From Azomonas macrocytogenes (GTDB lineage Bacteria > Pseudomonadota > Gammaproteobacteria > Pseudomonadales > Pseudomonadaceae): DNA of 64,000 bases. The translations under genes and the position numbers were made by a program. The notes below the pieces were generated by a model. That model was given only the letters and a program-made list of their open reading frames with translations. It had not been told where the DNA came from and made no database searches. Of this stretch, positions 51,509 to 61,018 are shown in pieces. Numbering within the stretch: position 1 is the first letter of the stretch; every line of letters starts with the position of its first letter. Where the stretch lies: positions 62,001-126,000 of the forward strand of contig NZ_JACHXI010000009.1 of assembly GCF_014191985.1 (NCBI RefSeq). The letters are read 5' to 3'.

Positions 51509-52414
51509 AAGAATACCATAGCAACAGCACAGATAATTCCATTTGAATTCGACAGGAAACCGTTGCGAGCCACTTTGATAGCTGGCCTGCCATGGTTTGT
51601 TGCTGCTGATGTATGCGCAGCTATCAATATCACTAACTACCGTAATGCAGTTGAAAAGCTGGATGAAGATGAAAAGGGTGTCCACTCAATAGACACCCTT
51701 GGCGGAACCCAGCAAATGCTGGTTGTTAATGAGTCAGGCTTGAATGCGATTATTCTTCGCTGTCGCGATGCTATGACACGGGGAACACCGGCTCACCGAT
51801 ATCGCAAATGGGTCACCGCCGAGGTGCTGCCGGCCATCCGCAAGCACGGTCGGTACGAGGATGCCAGCGGCAAGATGGGCATCCTGCTCGATGACGTAAT
51901 CGGCACCAGTGGCGTAAACGTGCTGGACCGGGTGATCGAGCAGAAGGCTTCGCCCATAGCCGCCAGCCTACAACGCAGCTTCAAGCACACGATGAAAAGC
52001 CGGCTGCGGTCTCGCTTCAACGTTCAGCGCACCGATCTGATCCCGGCCAGTCAACTGGCGGATGCCTGCAACTTCATTGCGGCCTATGCCCTGGAGGGTG
52101 AGTGGATCGGAAAGGAAGAAAAGCCCGGAACATTCGTGCTGGACGAATACCAAGCCCAGGACTTGGTCAGCTTGCTTCACTACACCGACTGGGTACTCTA
52201 CCGCTGGAACCAAGGAATCAGTGCTGGCTTAAAAGCCATAAACCCGAAGTTTCACGCTAAGACTTGGGAGTTTTTCCAAGAGACTCAGTGTGCTGCCAAA
52301 CGTCTGGAACGCGGACTTCCAGAACTGATCGCACATTTCCATCAGAAAAGCCATGGCTATCGACCACACGAAGCCATCGCCAAAGGCATTCAAGTCGGCC
52401 ATCCCGCCGACTAA
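51503..52414 (+). CDS. ant: Antirepressor 3, Bro-N domain, in the arc-ant operon
   Basis: The protein has 303 aa from the GTG at 51503 (AAGGAAATTAACGTC before it), which aligns with the other Bro-N starts; the frame is open to 51377, inside arc. The N-terminal Bro-N domain (QIIPFEFDRKPLRATLIAGL, WFVAADVCAAINITN) differs from antirepressor 1, but residues from KHGRYEDASGKMGILLDD to AYALEGEW are nearly identical to it. The C-terminal 80 residues differ again. Mosaic protein. Confidence 0.88.
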   Translation: MNKNTIATAQIIPFEFDRKPLRATLIAGLPWFVAADVCAAINITNYRNAVEKLDEDEKGVHSIDTLGGTQQMLVVNESGLNAIILRCRDAMTRGTPAHRYRKWVTAEVLPAIRKHGRYEDASGKMGILLDDVIGTSGVNVLDRVIEQKASPIAASLQRSFKHTMKSRLRSRFNVQRTDLIPASQLADACNFIAAYALEGEWIGKEEKPGTFVLDEYQAQDLVSLLHYTDWVLYRWNQGISAGLKAINPKFHAKTWEFFQETQCAAKRLERGLPELIAHFHQKSHGYRPHEAIAKGIQVGHPAD

Positions 52415-52432
52415 TACAGACTAACAATGCAT

Positions 52433-52455
52433 AACCCCGCTTCAAGCGGGGTTTT
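52433..52455 (+). terminator. Terminator after ant
   Basis: AACCCCGC-ttcaa-GCGGGGTTTT, 19 bp after the stop codon of antirepressor 3. Confidence 0.88.
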
Positions 52456-52630
52456 GGTGCTATTGCAGCCACGGTCTTACCGGTGGCCGTGCCATGAGGG
52501 CTACAGTATGAGCGCGCTGATATTGGATTTGGAGTGCTCAGCAATCGAAGCGGCTTGACTCCATTGGCCGATTGGCCGAAAATTTGGTCATCATGTGGAA
52601 GTTTGCCATTATGAATTTTCACATTGTTGT

Positions 52631-52707
<77 letters not shown>

Positions 52708-52724
52708 TATTCAAAGGTTCAAGA

Positions 52725-52753
52725 CCCCAGCCAAGCGCTGGGGTTTTTATTTT
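52725..52753 (+). terminator. Terminator after tRNA-fMet
   Basis: CCCCAGC-caagc-GCTGGGG followed by TTTTTATTTT. It may also serve the convergent 52752-52970 gene. Confidence 0.85.
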
Positions 52754-52970
52754 AGCCAGTTATTACCTGTATATCGGTTATCCCTATATTTCTTAGCTGG
52801 GCATCAAACTGTTCTTTTAGGGAAGGTCTTCCCTCTCGACCAAAGTCAACAGGAAGCGGCTTAAGCGTTTCTACGAGGAATTGTTTCGCCTTAAGCTCAG
52901 TCAAGTGTTCATCATCTACTTCTATCGATTTGGCGTCATTGCCTTGCTTGTATTTGATAGTTGTACGCAT
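52752..52970 (-). CDS. Small phage protein, unknown
   Basis: The protein has 72 aa (MRTTIKYKQGNDAKSIEVDD at the N-terminus). Beta-alpha-beta pattern, no family recognised. It has a short AAGGAAATTTC ribosome-binding site. It lies alone on the minus strand between tRNA-fMet and the lysis genes. Confidence 0.6.
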   Translation of the reverse strand: MRTTIKYKQGNDAKSIEVDDEHLTELKAKQFLVETLKPLPVDFGREGRPSLKEQFDAQLRNIGITDIQVITG

Positions 52971-53221
52971 GAAATTTCCTTCATTGAAAATGATGCTAAT
53001 TCGTTATGGGTATTGCCTGTTAAGTAGCCGATTGCAGGGCATTGAATATTTAGACCACGAGTTGGCCTTATGCCAGCTTTTTCGTTTCTGGCGCGCACCG
53101 TCGCCCGTCCTAATATATCCAGGCCCTGCTATTGACCGGGGCTTTTGTTTTATCCACGCCCAGAAGCCCAGCCATCGCGCTGGGCTTTGTCGTCTGGTGC
53201 TCCAGGCGGAGCTGAAGAGAT

Positions 53222-53542
53222 ATGAAAATGCCTGAGAAAGATCCCAGCAACTGGGCGATCCTGCTCGCTTGGCTGAACCAGATTGCGCCGCACGTCTACG
53301 CTCCAGTCATGTCCGCCATCATCGCTGGCCTGCGCGTGCTGTACGGTGGTGGCAGATGGCGGCAGGTATGGCTGGAGGGCGCTTTATGCGGTGCTGCCAC
53401 TCTGGCAATCAAGCCGCTGCTGATTTGGCTGGGCATGCCGGCCGATATGGCTGTGTTTATTGGTGCCTGCTTCGGCTTCGTCGGCGTCGAAAAGCTGCGC
53501 GAGCGCGCTGACCAGGTGATCGGGCGCAAGGTGGGGCAGTGA
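53222..53542 (+). CDS. Lambda S-type holin
   Basis: The protein has 106 aa with three hydrophobic segments (YAPVMSAIIAGLRVLY, GALCGAATLAIKPLLIWLG, MAVFIGACFGFVGV). It begins Met-Lys-Met-Pro-Glu-Lys, the same as lambda S, where the two methionines give holin and antiholin. GAGCTGAAGAGAT supplies weak ribosome-binding sites. No endolysin gene is adjacent; it may be beyond the window. Confidence 0.85.
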   Translation: MKMPEKDPSNWAILLAWLNQIAPHVYAPVMSAIIAGLRVLYGGGRWRQVWLEGALCGAATLAIKPLLIWLGMPADMAVFIGACFGFVGVEKLRERADQVIGRKVGQ

Positions 53543-54279
53543 GCTTTCGAGTTGAGGCCAAGGGATTCCGAGAGCAGTTGGCGGGGTTAACAGAGCTGGA
53601 GCGTAATCAGTTGCCGTTTGCCATGGCGCTGGCTCTGACTCGTACCGCTCAAGATGTTAAGGCCGCAATCCAGAATGACATGCGCTCGGTATTCGATAGG
53701 CCAACGCGATTCACGCTCAATTCACTGTATGTCTGGCCGGCAAAGAAAACACGGCTATCTGCCTCGGTTGAGGTGAAGGATATCGGCGGCAAGGCTATCG
53801 CGCCGTCGTATTGGTTGGCACCTGAGATCTACGGCGGCGGTCGGCGGGACAAGCGCACAGAGGTAGCTCTGCACCGGCGCGGTCTGCTGCCGGACGGGAA
53901 GTACGTCGTGCCAGGCAAGGGGGCCGATCTAGATCAGTTCGGCAACATTAAGCGTGGTCAGGTCACAAAGCTGATGTCAGGTCTACGCGCATTCGGTGAG
54001 GTTGGTTTCAATGCCAATGCGTCGGGTAGCAAGCGCTCAAAGCAAAAGGGTAATGCCAAGTCATTTTTCGTGATGCGTCGAGGACGTGAGCCTATAGGCG
54101 TAGCCCAGCGCACTGGTCGTGGCCGGGATGATCTGAAAATGGTGTTGGCGTTTGTCGGTAAGCCATCGTACTCGAAGCGGCTACCGTTCTTCGAAACAGC
54201 GGAGCGTATTGCAGAACAGCAGATGCCAGTTCGGTTTCGTGAAGCAATGGCCCAGGCAATGCGAACTAGACAGCGCTAG
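53539..54279 (+). CDS. Phage structural or morphogenesis protein, unknown
   Basis: The protein has 246 aa from a GTG whose codon overlaps the holin stop (GTGA). FREQLAGLTELERNQLPFAM then ALALTRTAQDVKAAIQNDMR resembles small tail- or connector-associated proteins (HK97 gp10-like layout), with a basic C-terminal half. It lies between holin and terminase, where lambda has Rz and cos. Role uncertain. Confidence 0.6.
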   Translation: MSFRVEAKGFREQLAGLTELERNQLPFAMALALTRTAQDVKAAIQNDMRSVFDRPTRFTLNSLYVWPAKKTRLSASVEVKDIGGKAIAPSYWLAPEIYGGGRRDKRTEVALHRRGLLPDGKYVVPGKGADLDQFGNIKRGQVTKLMSGLRAFGEVGFNANASGSKRSKQKGNAKSFFVMRRGREPIGVAQRTGRGRDDLKMVLAFVGKPSYSKRLPFFETAERIAEQQMPVRFREAMAQAMRTRQR

Positions 54280-54406
54280 AGGCGAGGCCCCCCTACCATG
54301 GGTCCTTCCGGGTGGGGTGGCCGGTCGAGGGTAATTCGAGCCTCGTTTCTTCACTACTCACGAAATTTTTTCAGGGGGACCGTTTCCGGTTCCGCTTTGG
54401 TGATTT
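54280..54406 (+). other. Candidate cos region
   Basis: No gene. The 127 bp upstream of the terminase small subunit gene contain a CGAGGC/GCCTCG inverted repeat, G-rich tracts and GGGGGACCGTTTCCGG. Lambda-type terminases (gpNu1/gpA family) cut at cos just upstream of Nu1, so cos is expected here. Cut positions cannot be deduced from the sequence alone. Confidence 0.45.
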
Positions 54407-54934
54407 ATGGCCACTCAGCGCGAGGTCGCAGTTCACCTTGATCTGAGCGATCGACAAGTCCGAAATCTAATTGCAGACGGCGTCCTGCCTGCTTCCAAGG
54501 GGCATGGAGGGATGGATATTGATGCCTGTCGACTGACATACATTCGATATCTGAGAGGGGTGGGTAGTGGTCAGGTAAAACCGGCAACGCCTGGCGATTC
54601 CGGGCAGGGAGAGGAAGACCTAGAGCGCCAACTAACTGTCGAGCGCCTGCGCCTCACTGCTGCTCAGGCCGACGCCCAGGAATTGAAGAACGACGTTGTT
54701 CGGGGGCAGATGATTCCGACTGGATTCATGACAATGGTGCTGGGCAAGGTGGTGCCAGCTATCGCTTCAGCCTTCGACACCTTGCCCCTGATCATGCGCC
54801 GCCGGCACCCCGATCTGACACCAGCCCATATCTCCACGCTGGAGCGTGAATCCACCAAGATCCGTAACGAATGCTCTCGATTTGGTGAGCATGTACCTGA
54901 GTATCTGAAAGAATTCCTGGCCGCTATCGAATGA
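54407..54934 (+). CDS. Terminase small subunit, Nu1 family
   Basis: The protein has 175 aa. Winged helix (ATQREVAVHLDLSDRQVRNL, IADGVLPASKGHGGMD) then a long helix (LERQLTVERLRLTAAQADAQ) that binds the large subunit. Binds cosB in lambda. Stop overlaps the large-subunit ATG (ATGA). Confidence 0.92.
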   Translation: MATQREVAVHLDLSDRQVRNLIADGVLPASKGHGGMDIDACRLTYIRYLRGVGSGQVKPATPGDSGQGEEDLERQLTVERLRLTAAQADAQELKNDVVRGQMIPTGFMTMVLGKVVPAIASAFDTLPLIMRRRHPDLTPAHISTLERESTKIRNECSRFGEHVPEYLKEFLAAIE

Positions 54935-56868
54935 TCTTCAACCAATCACAGCTTAATGCGGTGTCTGAAGCGATTCGCGCCGGGCTCATCTCGCTCTATC
55001 GCCAGCCGCCGCAGACCCCGGTTGAATGGGCGAACGATCATTTCTATCTATCCAGCGAGTCGAGCTATCAGGAAGGGCGGTGGGAGACTCTACCGTTCCA
55101 GGTCGCCATCTTGAATGCCATGGGCAACGACGAGATCCGCACGGTCAATGTCATCAAGTCTGCCAGGGTGGGTTACAGCAAAATGCTGCTGGCCGCCTCG
55201 GCCTATCAGGTTCAGCACAAGCGCCGGAATATACTGCTGTTGCAGCCATCGGATGGAGCTGCTGAAGACTTTATGAAGTCGCATATCGACACCATGATTC
55301 GCGATGTGCCCTGTGTTCTGGAATTGGCTCCCTGGTATGGCACGAAACACCGCGACAATACCCTGAAAGCGAAGCGTTTCAGCCATTCAAAGCAGCTCTG
55401 GTGCCTGGGGGGAACCGCTGCCAAGAACTACCGGGAAAAATCAGTCGATACCGTCGTCTACGATGAGCTCGCTGCGTTCGATTCGGATATTGAAAAAGAG
55501 GGCAGCCCGACGTTCCTGGGCGATAAGCGTATCGAGGGTTCTACGTTCCCCAAGACCATTCGCGGCAGTACACCCAAGATCAAGGGGCCGGTGGAGGAAG
55601 GCGGATGTCTCATGGAGGCAGCAGCGGAGGAATCGCCGCATTTGTTCCGATTTCACGTTCCATGTCCGCATTGCAGAGTTGAGCAGGCACTGAAATGGGG
55701 CGGCAAGGAGTGCAATTTCGGCATCAAGTGGACCCCGGATAGGCCAACTGATGCCTGGTATGTCTGCGAGCACAACGGCTGTGTCGTCCGTCAGTACGAA
55801 ATGCAGGAACAGCAGCATAAAGGGCGTTGGATTTGCGAAAAAACCGGCATCTGGACCCGTGATGGCTTCGACTTCTTTGATCCAGATAACACTGAAGTCC
55901 CAACGCCAGAGGCCGTTTCATTCCATATCTGGACGGCCTACAGCCCCTTTACGACCTGGGCCCGCATTGTTGCTGACTTCCTGAAGGCCAAGAAGGATGT
56001 CACGTCCCTGAAAACCTTCGTCAACACGACACTGGGTGAAACCTGGGAAGAAGATCAGGGCGAAAAGCTGGAATGGGAAGTCCTTTATAACCGTCGAGAG
56101 GTATGGGCAGGAATTCCTGAGCGAGCCGTCGTGCTAATGGGTGGCATCGATACCCAGGATGGCCGCTATGAAGGACGAATTTGGGCATTTGGTCCTGGTG
56201 AGGAAAGCTGGCTAATCCACCGATTCATTTTGAACGGCGATCCGGCCAGTGAAGAACTGCACCGCAAGGTTGGCGTGGAGATTCACCGGCAATTCACTCG
56301 GGCTGATGGACTGATCATGCGGGTCGAGCGCTGGTGTTGGGATGCTGGCGGTCACTATTCTGATGAAGTGGCCTTCGAAAGCATCCGGCACGGCGTGCAA
56401 TGGGTTATTCCGGTATTCGGAGCCAGCGTCTACGGCAAACCCATTGCCAATTTCCCGCGAACTCGCAAAAACAAGATCTATAAGACCGAGGTGGGCACGG
56501 ATAACGCCAAAGAGCTGATCTATGCTCGCCTGAAGCTTCAGGTCGACACCGGAGCAGAAGTGCAATCCGGCGTTATTCACCTACCAGCCAATAACGACCT
56601 TTGCGACGAACAGGAGATTCGCCAGCTCACTGCTGAAAGCAAAGTATCGAAGATCGTCAAAGGTCGGCGGGTCAAAGTCTGGGACGCAAAAGGCCGTCGA
56701 AATGAGGCGTTGGACTGTTTTGTTTACGCCCTTGCAGCACTGCGTATCAGCCAACAGCGATTCGGCCTGAATCTGGACCTGCTGGCCACTAGCCTGATCC
56801 CTGACAGCACTGAATCTCGATCTACCGAACGGCCTCGTGCCAAATCTTCTTTCTGGAGTCGTCATTGA
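54931..56868 (+). CDS. Terminase large subunit, lambda GpA family
   Basis: The protein has 645 aa. ATPase domain with the adenine/Walker A region TVNVIKSARVGYSKMLLAAS and Walker B VDTVVYDELAAFDSDIEKEG; a cysteine cluster (CPHC) then the nuclease domain with GGIDTQDGRYEGRIWAFGPG. Packages DNA from cos. Overlaps its neighbours on both sides. Confidence 0.95.
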   Translation: MIFNQSQLNAVSEAIRAGLISLYRQPPQTPVEWANDHFYLSSESSYQEGRWETLPFQVAILNAMGNDEIRTVNVIKSARVGYSKMLLAASAYQVQHKRRNILLLQPSDGAAEDFMKSHIDTMIRDVPCVLELAPWYGTKHRDNTLKAKRFSHSKQLWCLGGTAAKNYREKSVDTVVYDELAAFDSDIEKEGSPTFLGDKRIEGSTFPKTIRGSTPKIKGPVEEGGCLMEAAAEESPHLFRFHVPCPHCRVEQALKWGGKECNFGIKWTPDRPTDAWYVCEHNGCVVRQYEMQEQQHKGRWICEKTGIWTRDGFDFFDPDNTEVPTPEAVSFHIWTAYSPFTTWARIVADFLKAKKDVTSLKTFVNTTLGETWEEDQGEKLEWEVLYNRREVWAGIPERAVVLMGGIDTQDGRYEGRIWAFGPGEESWLIHRFILNGDPASEELHRKVGVEIHRQFTRADGLIMRVERWCWDAGGHYSDEVAFESIRHGVQWVIPVFGASVYGKPIANFPRTRKNKIYKTEVGTDNAKELIYARLKLQVDTGAEVQSGVIHLPANNDLCDEQEIRQLTAESKVSKIVKGRRVKVWDAKGRRNEALDCFVYALAALRISQQRFGLNLDLLATSLIPDSTESRSTERPRAKSSFWSRH

Positions 56869-57077
56869 GCAGCGTACAGACGCAATACCAGGCGCTGAAA
56901 GACGCCATCTATGGCGGTGAGCTGACCGTCAGGTACAACGACAGAACCATCACTTACCGCTCCATCGCGGAGATGAAGCAGATCCTCAAAATGATGGAAG
57001 AGGACATGGCCGCCGCAAACGGAACCGCAGACACCACTGGCGGACGCCGGTATACCTCCTTCTCAAAAGGCTACTGA
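56865..57077 (+). CDS. Head-tail connector gpW
   Basis: The protein has 70 aa from a TTG that overlaps the terminase stop. YQALKDAIYGGELTVRYNDR then ITYRSIAEMKQILKMMEED is the gpW/gp36 fold that plugs the filled head. Lies between terminase and portal as in lambda. Confidence 0.9.
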   Translation: MSSVQTQYQALKDAIYGGELTVRYNDRTITYRSIAEMKQILKMMEEDMAAANGTADTTGGRRYTSFSKGY

Positions 57078-57078
57078 C

Positions 57079-58623
57079 ATGGGCATGTTCGATTCATGGT
57101 TTCCCGGCATAGCCGCGAAACGGGCCGAGCAGCGCCTGAAGAAAATGCAGGCTGACATTGCTCTCGACATCATGTCCCGCCGCTTTGATGGGGCAGCAGG
57201 AGGCCGCAGAAATCAGGGTTGGCGTTCATCCGGAACAGATGCCAATGCCGAAAACGGCCCTGCACTGGCCAAACTGCGCAACCGGGCGCGTGATCTGCGT
57301 CGGAACAATCCCTATGCTGAGCGAGCCATCACTGGCATTGCCGATAACGTTGTTGGCGCGGGTATCGTTCCGCGCTCCAAGGCCCGAACGGCTCGTGCCA
57401 ACAAGAAGTTGGGCGAGCTATGGCGTGCCTGGGCAGAGACCACCGCTTGTGATGCCGATGGGCTAGAGAATTTCTATGGCCTACAGCACAAGATCGTGGA
57501 AGCGGTAGTCGAGGCTGGGGAATGCCTGATTCGTCGCTGGCGTCGATTCAACTCTGACGGCTTACCTATCCCCGTCCAACTGCAAGTATTGGAAGCGGAT
57601 TTTCTCGACGAGGGCAAGAACGGCCAGAATGGCAATAACCTGATCATTCAGGGTGTGGAGTTCGATCCTATCGGCCGCCGAGTGGCGTACTGGCTGTTCG
57701 ATCAGCATCCGGGGGCGGCGCAGGCCTTCGCCACTTCAGCCTCTAAGCGCGTCCCGGCCGAGGACATCATTCACGTCTTTCTGGCCAGGCGACCAGGTCA
57801 GGCCCGTGGTTACACCTGGCTGGCTCCGGCCATGCAACGGCTGCATAGCTTCGATGATATGGAAGATGCCGTCATGGAGCAGGCCAAGATAGCCGCCTGT
57901 TTCGCTGCCTTTATCACCAAAGACGATGCTGGGGGCGCTGCCAAGGCACCGCCGCTGATTGATCGGATCGAACCCGGCATCATTCAGGAGTTGGGGATGG
58001 GCGAGAGCGTCAGCTTTGCCACGCCACCGGCCTTCAACAGCTACACGTCCTATTCCTGGCAAGTCTTGCACGCCATCGCAGTAGGGTTAGGAGTTCCCTA
58101 TGAACTACTGGCTGGCGACCTGAAGGGCGTCAACTTCTCCAGCGGTCGAATGGGCTGGCTGCACTTCGCTCGCCGGGTCGACGTCTGGCAGTGGCGCATG
58201 CTGATTCCACAACTGTGCGATGGCGTCTGGCGTTGGTTTGTGGAAGGGCAGGTACTACTCCCCGGCGGCATACTGGACGAGGTAGGCGCTGAATGGGTTC
58301 CGCCACGCCGGGATATGGTCGACCCAAGTGCCGAGGTGAAAGTCATCAAGGATCGCATGAGGTTGGGCCTTCTGCCGCCAGACGATGCCCTACGCGAGAT
58401 GGGCTACACCGATCCGGACGACATCATCAAACGTTATGCCGAGTTCTTCGGCAAGCTCGACAACCTTGGCCTGATCTTCGATTACGACCCGCGCCGAGTA
58501 TCCGGGACTGGGCAGGTTCAGTCCGCTACGAGCAATACGACCGAGCCGGAGGATTCCCTGCCCGCTGATTCCATCGCTACCGACGAGAACACCGACGATG
58601 CCACTACCGACTCAAACGTTTGA
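57079..58623 (+). CDS. Portal protein, lambda gpB family
   Basis: The protein has 514 aa. RRNNPYAERAITGIADNVVG, GYTWLAPAMQRLHSFDDMED and VPYELLAGDLKGVNFSSGRM are characteristic of lambda-type portals, which form the dodecameric DNA-entry ring. The 3' end overlaps the protease-capsid gene by 26 bp. Confidence 0.95.
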   Translation: MGMFDSWFPGIAAKRAEQRLKKMQADIALDIMSRRFDGAAGGRRNQGWRSSGTDANAENGPALAKLRNRARDLRRNNPYAERAITGIADNVVGAGIVPRSKARTARANKKLGELWRAWAETTACDADGLENFYGLQHKIVEAVVEAGECLIRRWRRFNSDGLPIPVQLQVLEADFLDEGKNGQNGNNLIIQGVEFDPIGRRVAYWLFDQHPGAAQAFATSASKRVPAEDIIHVFLARRPGQARGYTWLAPAMQRLHSFDDMEDAVMEQAKIAACFAAFITKDDAGGAAKAPPLIDRIEPGIIQELGMGESVSFATPPAFNSYTSYSWQVLHAIAVGLGVPYELLAGDLKGVNFSSGRMGWLHFARRVDVWQWRMLIPQLCDGVWRWFVEGQVLLPGGILDEVGAEWVPPRRDMVDPSAEVKVIKDRMRLGLLPPDDALREMGYTDPDDIIKRYAEFFGKLDNLGLIFDYDPRRVSGTGQVQSATSNTTEPEDSLPADSIATDENTDDATTDSNV

Positions 58624-60598
58624 GACGCCGCTATTCCGGCTTCAGGCTGCCGTAAAGCCGGAAACCGTCAACACCGACAACCGAACCGTAGAAATCACCT
58701 GGACCACAGGCGCCAAAGGGCGACGCTGGTCCTGGGACGTAGGTAGCTATAACGAAGAACTGAAGGTCAGCGATACCGCTGTGCGGTTAGCTCGCCTGAA
58801 CAACGGTGCTCCGTTTTTGAATACTCATAGCCAGTGGGAGCTGGACGATGTCATTGGTGTCGTCGAGCGGGCCTGGCTCGAAAATGGTCAGGGACGCGCT
58901 GTCATTCGATTCAGCCAGCGCCCTGACGTGGACTCGATCTTTCAGGACGTGAAGGACGGCATTCTGCGCAACATCAGCGTTGGCTATGCCGTTCACCGCT
59001 ACGACATCATTGAAGAGGCCGACGACAAGATTCCGACCTATCGGGCTACCGACTGGGAGCCGATGGAGCTTTCACTCGTGCCAATCGGTTTCGACGATGG
59101 TGCCAAGGTTCGTAGCGCCAATACTCCGGCTGACTATCCCGGTCAGCGTTTCCAGACCCAATTTCAAACCTGTCAGGCCGACGAGCCTGTTGAACCGGCC
59201 GTCGTGGCTGCGACTACCGAGGAGCAAGAAGCAATGCCCCCAGAAATCACTGAAGAAGAACAGCGCGCGGCTAATGACACGATTCGCCGTGAGGCAGCCG
59301 AGTCCGAGCGTAAGCGCTGCATTACCATTCGCCAGATGGCCCGCAAAGTGGGTGTTGGTGATGACGTTATCGAAGATTTGATTGAGCGGGGAACGTCTGT
59401 TGAACAGGCTAGCGCAGCGTTGATCGACAAGCTGGCCGAGCGCCAACAAACCACCCAGCCAGAAACACGCAATAGCCAGCCAACGGTTACGGGTGGTATC
59501 GATATGACGGTGCTCGCCACGAAGCGCTCGGCCATGCTCAATGCTCTGCAGCACCGAATTAACCCGGTGATCAAGTTGGAAGAGTCGTCCCGAGAGTTTC
59601 GTGGCATGCGCCTATTGGACATGGCTCGCGAGTGCATTGAGCACTCAGGCGGAAACGCTCGTGGTTTATTGCCGCGCGAAATCGCCGGCGCAGCACTTGG
59701 TTGCAACAGCGAGGCATTCCGCGCCGCCGGTATGCACACCACAAGTGACTTCCCGCTGCTGCTGGGCGGAACCATCACTCGAACCCTGCGTAGCGCTTAT
59801 GAGCTTGCTCCGCAAACCTGGCGCCCGCTAGGCCGTCAAACGTCTGTGCCCGACTTCCGTGAGATCAGTCGCGTAGCTTTGGGGGATATTTCGGCGCTTG
59901 AGCAGGTCCGCGAGCACGGCGAATACAAGTACGGCACCATTGATGAAGAAGGTGCGCCGATCAAGGTTGCCAAGTACGGCAAGATCATTGCCATTACTTG
60001 GGAAGCCATCGTCAATGATGATCTGAGCGCATTCTCTCGCATTCCGCAAGCCATGGGCGCGGCAGCGGCGCAGGTCGAGACCGATATAGTGATGAGTCTG
60101 GTTCTGGGCAACCCCAACTACACCGACGGAACGCCGATTTTCGACGCAGCACATGGCAACGTGGCCGCTAGTGGTGGGGCGATCAATATCACCACGCTGG
60201 CAACTGCGCGAGCCGCTATGCGCAAGCAGAAATCCAAGGCCGGAAACTTCCTGAATATTGGCCCTGAGTTCCTGGTAGTCGGCCCGGACAAGGAGCTGGA
60301 GGCCTTCCAGTTCACCAGTTCGCAGTACGTGCCGGCCAAGAACGCCGATATCAACGATACCCGCAATGCTTCGCTGACGGTGATTGTCGATGCGCGTATC
60401 TCGGGTAACCAGTGGTATCTGTTCGCGGCTCCGGGTGTCGTAGATACCTTCGAATACGCCTACCTGGAAGGCGAACAGGGAGTATTCACGGAAACGCGCG
60501 AAGGTTTCGAAGTGGATGGTCTGGAAATCAAAGCCCGACTGGTCTTCGGGGCGGCGTGGATCGATTATCGCGGCGCTTACAAAAACGCCGGGGTCTAA
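58598..60598 (+). CDS. Prohead protease fused to major capsid protein
   Basis: The protein has 666 aa. Residues 1-180 form an HK97-type U35 protease (NTHSQWELDDVIGVVERAWL with the histidine, ILRNISVGYAVHRYDII with the serine). Residues 200-285 are a charged scaffold-like linker (PEITEEEQRAANDTIRREAA). From about 300 onward (MTVLATKRSAMLNALQHRIN) follows an HK97-fold capsid protein. The fusion implies self-cleavage to release capsid subunits. The length equals the sum of the usual separate proteins. Confidence 0.9.
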   Translation: MPLPTQTFETPLFRLQAAVKPETVNTDNRTVEITWTTGAKGRRWSWDVGSYNEELKVSDTAVRLARLNNGAPFLNTHSQWELDDVIGVVERAWLENGQGRAVIRFSQRPDVDSIFQDVKDGILRNISVGYAVHRYDIIEEADDKIPTYRATDWEPMELSLVPIGFDDGAKVRSANTPADYPGQRFQTQFQTCQADEPVEPAVVAATTEEQEAMPPEITEEEQRAANDTIRREAAESERKRCITIRQMARKVGVGDDVIEDLIERGTSVEQASAALIDKLAERQQTTQPETRNSQPTVTGGIDMTVLATKRSAMLNALQHRINPVIKLEESSREFRGMRLLDMARECIEHSGGNARGLLPREIAGAALGCNSEAFRAAGMHTTSDFPLLLGGTITRTLRSAYELAPQTWRPLGRQTSVPDFREISRVALGDISALEQVREHGEYKYGTIDEEGAPIKVAKYGKIIAITWEAIVNDDLSAFSRIPQAMGAAAAQVETDIVMSLVLGNPNYTDGTPIFDAAHGNVAASGGAINITTLATARAAMRKQKSKAGNFLNIGPEFLVVGPDKELEAFQFTSSQYVPAKNADINDTRNASLTVIVDARISGNQWYLFAAPGVVDTFEYAYLEGEQGVFTETREGFEVDGLEIKARLVFGAAWIDYRGAYKNAGV

Positions 60599-60617
60599 CC
60601 CGAACCGAACCAGCACG

Positions 60618-60640
60618 GGCGCCATAACGGCGCCTTTTTT
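60618..60640 (+). terminator. Terminator after the capsid gene
   Basis: GGCGCC-ataac-GGCGCC followed by six T, 20 bp after the stop. It may adjust the ratio of capsid to downstream products. Confidence 0.85.
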
Positions 60641-60661
60641 GTTTCTGCAGTGAGGTAATCC

Positions 60662-61015
60662 ATGAAAAGCTTCATTCAAAAAGGCGACATCGTCACCGTT
60701 CCAGCGCCTGCCGGTGGCACTGTCTCTGGCCAAATCTACAAAGTCGGGGCCATTGTTGGTGTAGCTGCTACCACTGAGGTCGCGGGTGATCCAGTCGAGC
60801 TCAAGCTGGGCGGCGTATTTGAGCTTGCCAAGATCAGTGCGCAGGCCTGGGCGGTGGGTGATCCGATCTTCATGAACACCACCAGTCGCGCCCTGACCAA
60901 CGTCTCGGCTGCCGGCTTGGTATTGGTGGGGATGGCTACCGAGGTAGCGGCTAACCCTTCGGCTTTCGGTCGTTGCCGCCTGAATGGCGTATCTGCCCCG
61001 GCAGCGGTGGCCTAA
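60662..61015 (+). CDS. DUF2190 capsid-associated protein
   Basis: The protein has 117 aa. MKSFIQKGDIVTVPAPAGGT and GGVFELAKISAQAWAVGDPI fit the DUF2190 family of small beta-rich head decoration proteins encoded directly after the capsid gene. Confidence 0.85.
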   Translation: MKSFIQKGDIVTVPAPAGGTVSGQIYKVGAIVGVAATTEVAGDPVELKLGGVFELAKISAQAWAVGDPIFMNTTSRALTNVSAAGLVLVGMATEVAANPSAFGRCRLNGVSAPAAVA

Positions 61016-61018
61016 GCC

